NCBI RefSeq assembly: GCF_910592395.1
Contig: NC_088308.1
Location: 2,604,001-2,668,000 of the forward strand
Origin: Lineus longissimus
Lineage: Eukaryota; Nemertea; Pilidiophora; Heteronemertea; Lineidae
Length of the DNA: 64,000 nucleotides
Direction: 5' to 3'
Shown: one piece after another, positions 59,301-64,000 of the stretch
Numbering within the stretch: the stretch's first letter is position 1
Layout: each line of letters opens with the position of its first letter
The notes under the pieces: generated by a model
Seen by the model: only the letters and a program-made list of their open reading frames with translations
Databases searched by the model: none
Told to the model about the DNA's origin: nothing
Position numbers and translations under genes: made by a program

Positions 59301-61549
59301 GAAAGGACAATGTCTAAATGTCGATAGTTCTTCACAATTTCAGCTCCTAGCGACGTAGATCACTGTCTGACAGACTGATAGTTCAGGTTCTCCCAGCAGA
59401 ATCATTGATTTCACTTACTTTCCTTGTATTGGTGTGATATCGGACTCCGTCGATGGAGACCGCAAACAAAACAAAACAAAGAGCAACGCAATTCCTCCGA
59501 GGCAGATGGATGAAAGGATTAAGTAGAGCGTTGTCCGCATTTCAGATGTTATGGTGATGTCTCCTTTGAATGCAAGGTACACATAGAGGTTACCAATTAC
59601 AAGACTGAAAGGAAAAAAATTCTAACAAGTTACATTATTCTGTTTATAATATGAAGCAAGTCGGACTGCTTTCGGAGGACAGAATAAACTTTTGGATAAT
59701 GACTCGCATATTTTGATTACAACACCCTATGTTTCCAAAATAAAGGAAAACCAAACTCAATTGATTGCTAGCCTTGCATGAATAAGAATATTGATATGAT
59801 CTGTAGAATGTAGATAGAATCTCCTGCCAGATAATGGCATTACTCATCAACTAACTTGGATTGCATTAATGCCCAGAACACGCCACTATTTCTGGTTATG
59901 GTGTTCGTGTCAGAATTTAGGGTCAGGAAGTTTCCTTGAGCTGTCCAAAGAACTGGAATGGAAATGAAAAAATTTCTCAATACATCATCGTCCCCAACCA
60001 AAGTGAGTGTATGAAGAGGGACCATCCAAATTATTCCAAGAAGGAAGGATCAGTACACCGACAAAGGAAATCTGAGCTTTACGTCCTTCTTGTCATATCC
60101 AAGACCAATGCTTAATGATATTGACCAAATTGATCTTGACTAAGGCAGATCTTGGAGTTAATTGAATTATTTCATCACTCTAGCTCAAGCTGGAAAACCT
60201 TATACAAATTAGAGCCAAACATCTGGGTAAAACTTAATATTTGCACATACCTGACGCACCAAGACCCACCAAGACCGACCCAGTATATAGGGCCCATGTC
60301 ATTGGCCTCAGAAACGATGCAACTAATAACCTAAAAAGTCAGAGGAGAAGATATGTGAATACTGTCAACCCATTTATTTTGGTTACATGTACATAATGCT
60401 GCCATGCTCATAAAAAACGTAAGCTATTTTTTCATGAGAACTCAAGTTATACCTGTCTTTGTCAACATCATTAGCCCTGGCCAGTTAAGGACCCTGAAAT
60501 GCCTCCTTTAAAAATTGAAATGACAGTCATGTATTGTAACACTCAGTACTAGGTTGAATTCGAGTCAGATTGCAAAGGAATTTCAACAAAAAGTGCCACA
60601 TTGGTATTTGGCCTTGACATCACATATTTATAATACTTACAAGTATGGCACACCACCAACCATCATGGAAATTTTGGGGCCGAGCACGCTAATAACTGAT
60701 GGAGCACCCCAATTAGATGCTGCAAACACAGCATATATTGTGGCAAGACTGAAATGAATAAATACATTGTCCATACATTTTATGGATTGAAAGAGATGTA
60801 TAACATAAGTCATCCATCAGTCAGAAAACCCAAATTGCCGGATATTTACCCAATATGTCCAAGAGTAGAAATAAAACAGGCCACAAGGCAAGGCTGTAAA
60901 ATTGCACAGTGGGCACGGACATCTCCCAATTGTTTTCAAGGGTGGGTCAATCTTCATGTAAGAGGTTTACTTTTAAGACCAGGACCAAATATTTTTCGTA
61001 TTTCTACAACATCAAAATGTTCCTTATCGCAGACTGATTAACAAGCTATTATGATAAAAGTATGGATTGTTGCTATTTTTTATATTGATAAAGATTATAT
61101 TGATTATTGAGTCGAGATTGTTTACCTGATGAAGCCATCTCCTGTGAATGTACTGTTTGGTTCTGCTTTGGCACCATCAATCACACTTTGCTGAAATCAC
61201 AATTGAAAACATTTTATAAGTCTGTTTTTAACTTGTCGACCATCAATTCTAATAGTTCTTGAAACTGCAGTTGAACACTTGACAATGCAATGGGATGAAT
61301 TCACTGCAATGCTTTAGATGAAATCAAACCTACTTCAGTCCCACTCTCAGCAAATTGCACCAGATGTGAAGAGTTTTAGTTAATCATTTCATATCTTGAA
61401 TCATAGCAACAACAGGTTAGAAATACGCAGATACTAACCTCTAACATTGACGATGTCTGAAATGCGGTGAATATGAGCATGTAACTGATGCTCATGATCA
61501 CAATTCTGACAAATTTAACATCACAAACGGAGGTGGCCATTTTGTCCAT
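56373..61549 (-). CDS. MFSD11: UNC93-like protein MFSD11
   Basis: Thirteen exons, all GT-AG and in phase: 61549-61439, 61190-61126, 60748-60641, 60330-60251, 59952-59856, 59604-59419, 59172-59084, 58909-58844, 58433-58308, 57953-57785, 57475-57412, 56890-56819 and 56546-56373. They encode 468 residues. The product is a multi-pass membrane protein of the UNC93/major facilitator family whose substrate is not established. Family signatures are MLIFTAFQT, LWTAQGNFLTLNSD, RNSGVFWALMQS, LTFFSGVYGTCVG, GIFIGVGEIVGG, LLGFGDSCFNTQ and FALFRFVQS. A hydrophilic acidic loop (exon 7) divides the two six-helix halves. The end is ambiguous: the TGA at 56375-56373 overlaps a donor, and splicing to 55546 would replace the last residue (R to S) before another stop. 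The gene is divergent from SRSF2. Confidence 0.96.
57552..57720 (+). mobile_element. tRNA-derived SINE in an MFSD11 intron
   Basis: TGGTCTAGTGG (57559-57569) is a perfect A box and GGTTCAACACC (57614-57624) a good B box, 55 nt apart. Non-tRNA sequence follows. It lies in the intron between exons 10 and 11, opposite to the gene. The 3' boundary is a guess. Confidence 0.55.
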
Positions 61550-61858
61550 TTCGGTCGCTCACATGATCTGAACAGGTGCTTGCCGAACTTTACCGACCTG
61601 TTTTGAACATTGTGGTTAAATTATGCAGAAATATTGATAATAAGTTTTAACAATATTCGGCAATATGAACAATTACTGATGATTAACATTCATTTTAAGG
61701 CAGTTTTTAGGAGTTTCTCTTATCAATCCTTTCTTCGGTAATTTCCGTTGGTCATGTGATACGGTTGGCGTGTCTTCTCCGCCATTTTAATTTGTTTGCG
61801 TGGTTTCGCTATCACCTCGCAATCATCATTTAAACCCTATTTTTACCAACAAGTAACG
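61550..61858. promoter_or_regulatory. MFSD11/SRSF2 bidirectional promoter
   Basis: The 309 bp between divergent start codons contains CCGCCATTTT (61779-61788; AAAATGGCGG on the other strand). E-box-like TCACATGAT/ATCACATGAC sequences lie near 61559 and 61752. The MFSD11 start region itself reads ACAAAATGGCC. No TATA box stands out. The arrangement matches the vertebrate SRSF2/MFSD11 locus. Confidence 0.7.
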
Positions 61859-63216
61859 ATGAGTAGCTATCCACGAGCACCCCCAGATATCCATGGGATG
61901 ACATCCCTCAAAGTTGACAACTTAACTTATTGTACAACCGTTGAAGATCTCCGTAGATCATTCGAGGAGTTCGGAGAAATCGGGGACGTGTACATTCCCC
62001 GCGACCGATACTCGCGCGAGAGCCGTGGCTTCGCGTTCATTAGGTGAGCTTGGAATGTTAGATGGTCTACTTCTCTCAAAACAAATAGAATGTAGGTCTG
62101 GGCTCGATTGCAGAGGCCCTCAGTACACCAGGCGGAGGAAGCCACTGCTGGACCCAACAACTTAACAAAAGCAGCAAACCCAAAGACTGCATGGTCGCAC
62201 ACATGGCTGCTGGCACATGGCACATGTTCTTTTGTTCATTGTCAATGCGTGCCTTGTGCCTATTTAGGTTTGTTTGGGCCTGCAGACCGCAGTGGCTTTT
62301 CCCGCCTGGTGTAAAAGGGTCTATAGGCATATGACTTCATTCCACCATCCATTTTTTTAAAAACAACTAGGCCCTCTTTTTTTGCCTATAATAATCACAA
62401 AAGCTATCTTTTCACTATTTCAGGTTCACCCAAAGAAAGCACGCTGAAAGAGCGATTCACAGCCTTGATGGTACAAAGTTAGATGGCCGAAAGATAACTG
62501 TCCAGCTTGCCAAATATGGTCGTCCACAAGAGCCATACCGTCGACCACGAGGTGGACGTTATGGAGGTGGTGGAGGCGGTGGAAGAAGAGATGGTGGTCG
62601 TTATGGTGGAAGGTAAACCATCTTATCCCAAGACTGAAGTGATACAATCCGGTTACCTAGTAATGTTTTTTGGCAAAGGTTTAACAGTTGAATGTGACCA
62701 AAGTACGTCATTATCCGATAGGGGATTATCAACCTTAACCCAATGTTGCACTGCTTTCAAAGAGGGACCCATGATACATTGGATATGAGCAACTTGGCTG
62801 ACTAACACTCAGAAAGTAAAATATGTGGCAGCTCGCCTCTTTCTTTGGTGGCTAAAGAATTTTATTGGTTGTATTGATTTCTTTATTGCCTGGGCTTTTA
62901 CATTTTAGTTTCAACTTTGTTCAAGCACTAAACAAAATTTTCTTTCAGTAGGTACAGCAGATCCAGGTCCAGATCTCCAGTGTATCGCCGTGACAGGTAT
63001 GACAGGTCAAGGAGCAGGTCGCCATACGCCAGCCGCATGAGAGGCAGGTCAAGGAGTCGTAGCTCCTCTATCAGCGAAAGGATGCCACGAAACAATGTAC
63101 AGCTGTCGAGGTCCAGGTCAAGGTCTTTAGAGCGACATCATCATCACCATTCAAGGTCAAGGTCGATTGAGCGACCTCATCGTCATTCAAGGTCAAGGTC
63201 AAGGAGCAACTCCTAG
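61859..63216 (+). CDS. SRSF2: serine/arginine-rich splicing factor 2 (SC35)
   Basis: Three exons: 61859-62043, 62424-62612 and 62949-63216. They encode 213 residues. The product is a nuclear SR protein that binds exonic enhancers and recruits U1 and U2 components. One RRM (about residues 14-92) has RNP2 LKVDNL and RNP1 RGFAFIRF, preceded by the SRSF2-type [11 protein letters not shown] leader. A Gly/Arg-rich linker follows ([20 protein letters not shown]), then an RS domain rich in RSRS with two His-rich interruptions. The ATG was chosen because the first residues match the family. The first intron splits the RNP1 motif. The RS domain is shorter than in vertebrates, but total length is close to the usual 221. 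Confidence 0.95.
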
Positions 63217-63510
63217 GAAGATGGTTCATTCAACTTGTGATAGGATGGATGTTCGGACTGTGAAGATATGCTAGTGGCAGCATCATAACATACACATGAC
63301 CAGTTCCACGATGGTAAGGTTTTTGAAATTCTGAGAACTTAGAGCATGAAGTTAAAGACTGGTTGAGCATTTTAAACACTCTTCATAGAGAGTCTGTGAA
63401 GTATCATTTGCCTGTGTAAATATATATCTTGCTTTAATCTGGAGTTGTATTATGCTATTGGAATATATGGATGCATTCGGTTGTTATCATAACCTTTGTC
63501 AAAATAAAAC
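63217..63510 (+). other. SRSF2 3' UTR with AATAAA
   Basis: Non-coding sequence after the stop, ending near AATAAA at 63503-63508. SR-protein genes often carry extra poison exons in their 3' UTR; I see no clear one here. Confidence 0.6.
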
Positions 63511-64000
63511 ATAAGACGCGTTCAGCAGTTGAAACGCTTCTTATTGACCAGTGAAAAGTTCCGTCTTCTGTGTCTAAAGACTCTGTTATTGCCACAACTT
63601 GGGGGTCTCTACCCTGTTCCATTGTGAAAAATTGTTAATTTGGATATTGTGCCATGTTCTGTCGTCATTGTATAACACTTGCATGCCTCGTTCAGTGAAT
63701 CATTCAACACGAAAGCTCTGCAGCTGGCACCTCGAGGTTCTGTTGTCTTTGAAATCAACATGCAAATACTAACTTCCATTGATGCTTTGTTTCAAATTGA
63801 TGAATAGAACTTGAATATTTTTTTATACTGTTTGATTTACGAATTCCCAAATATTTCGCTGCAGCCGATTTATATTTTGAAACATTACTGAATTTTTGGC
63901 CCATGTAGATGATTTTATTGTTGAAGTATGCTTTAAGTGAAGCTCATGTGCATGCATTATAAGATTTATTCATCATATTCCTGCAGTTCTTGTCAAAACA
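63511..64000. other. no gene seen
   Basis: AT-rich sequence to the window edge with no ORF or splice pattern I recognise. It may still be transcribed if SRSF2 uses a later polyadenylation site. Confidence 0.4.

Noticed and set aside
62613-62788. Read-through ORF from SRSF2 exon 2 into the following intron
   Set aside because: A donor (AG|GTAAAC) and a phase-matched RS-domain exon at 62949 make splicing far more likely.
1-64000. CRISPR arrays, operons or bacterial defence genes
   Set aside because: The window is intron-bearing animal DNA; the only regular array (5271-5925) has no spacer-repeat structure.

Overview
The window is nuclear DNA of an animal, almost certainly a non-insect, non-nematode invertebrate. 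The genes are split by short GT-AG introns, the non-coding DNA is AT-rich, and the recognisable genes (PRKG1, STK19, MRPL1, LAMTOR3, MFSD11, SRSF2) are standard metazoan genes. The octamer TACATGTA is frequent. A lophotrochozoan or invertebrate deuterostome would fit; the sequence alone does not decide.

Layout. (1) 1-4627, minus strand: the 5' end of a cGMP-dependent protein kinase gene (PRKG1/foraging type). Only the first coding exon (4119-4627) is recognisable; the gene runs off the left edge through a long intron. That intron holds a 223-bp near-perfect inverted repeat (602-824) and a possible alternative first exon (334-386). (2) 5.2-41 kb: about 35 kb without a host exon I can recognise. 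It contains a decaying 53-bp tandem array (5271-5925), an old tandem duplication (11.5-12.0 kb), two tRNA-like SINE heads and a complete Ty3/gypsy-type LTR retrotransposon (16136-25519). The element has identical 1.76-kb LTRs, a target-site duplication, gag, a pro-RT-RNaseH-integrase ORF, and a GTTAAAC -1 frameshift signal directly before the gag stop with a possible downstream pseudoknot. (3) 41-63.5 kb: a compact cluster of five complete genes, all of whose exons I could place with matching phases: STK19 (minus, 7 coding exons), MRPL1 (minus, 9), LAMTOR3 (plus, 6), MFSD11 (minus, 13) and SRSF2 (plus, 3).

How it fits together. The cluster is built around two head-to-head pairs, each with about 306-309 bp between start codons: MRPL1/LAMTOR3 and MFSD11/SRSF2. 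MFSD11 and SRSF2 are also divergent neighbours in vertebrates, so this pair looks like an old bidirectional promoter. Both promoters carry AAnATGGC (YY1-like) motifs near or over the start codons. LAMTOR3 and MFSD11 converge on a region with UTR sequence and a LINE fragment. STK19 lies downstream of MRPL1 on the same strand, with a perfect CLEAR-type E-box palindrome upstream of it. The products serve unrelated housekeeping jobs (transcription-coupled repair, mitochondrial translation, lysosomal mTORC1/MAPK signalling, membrane transport-like function, splicing).

The most notable observations are the retrotransposon frameshift module, the PRKG1 exon whose internal ATG encodes an N-myristoylation signal behind a CCAAT-CRE-TATA promoter, the conserved SRSF2-MFSD11 arrangement, and several strong inverted repeats that could form RNA hairpins.
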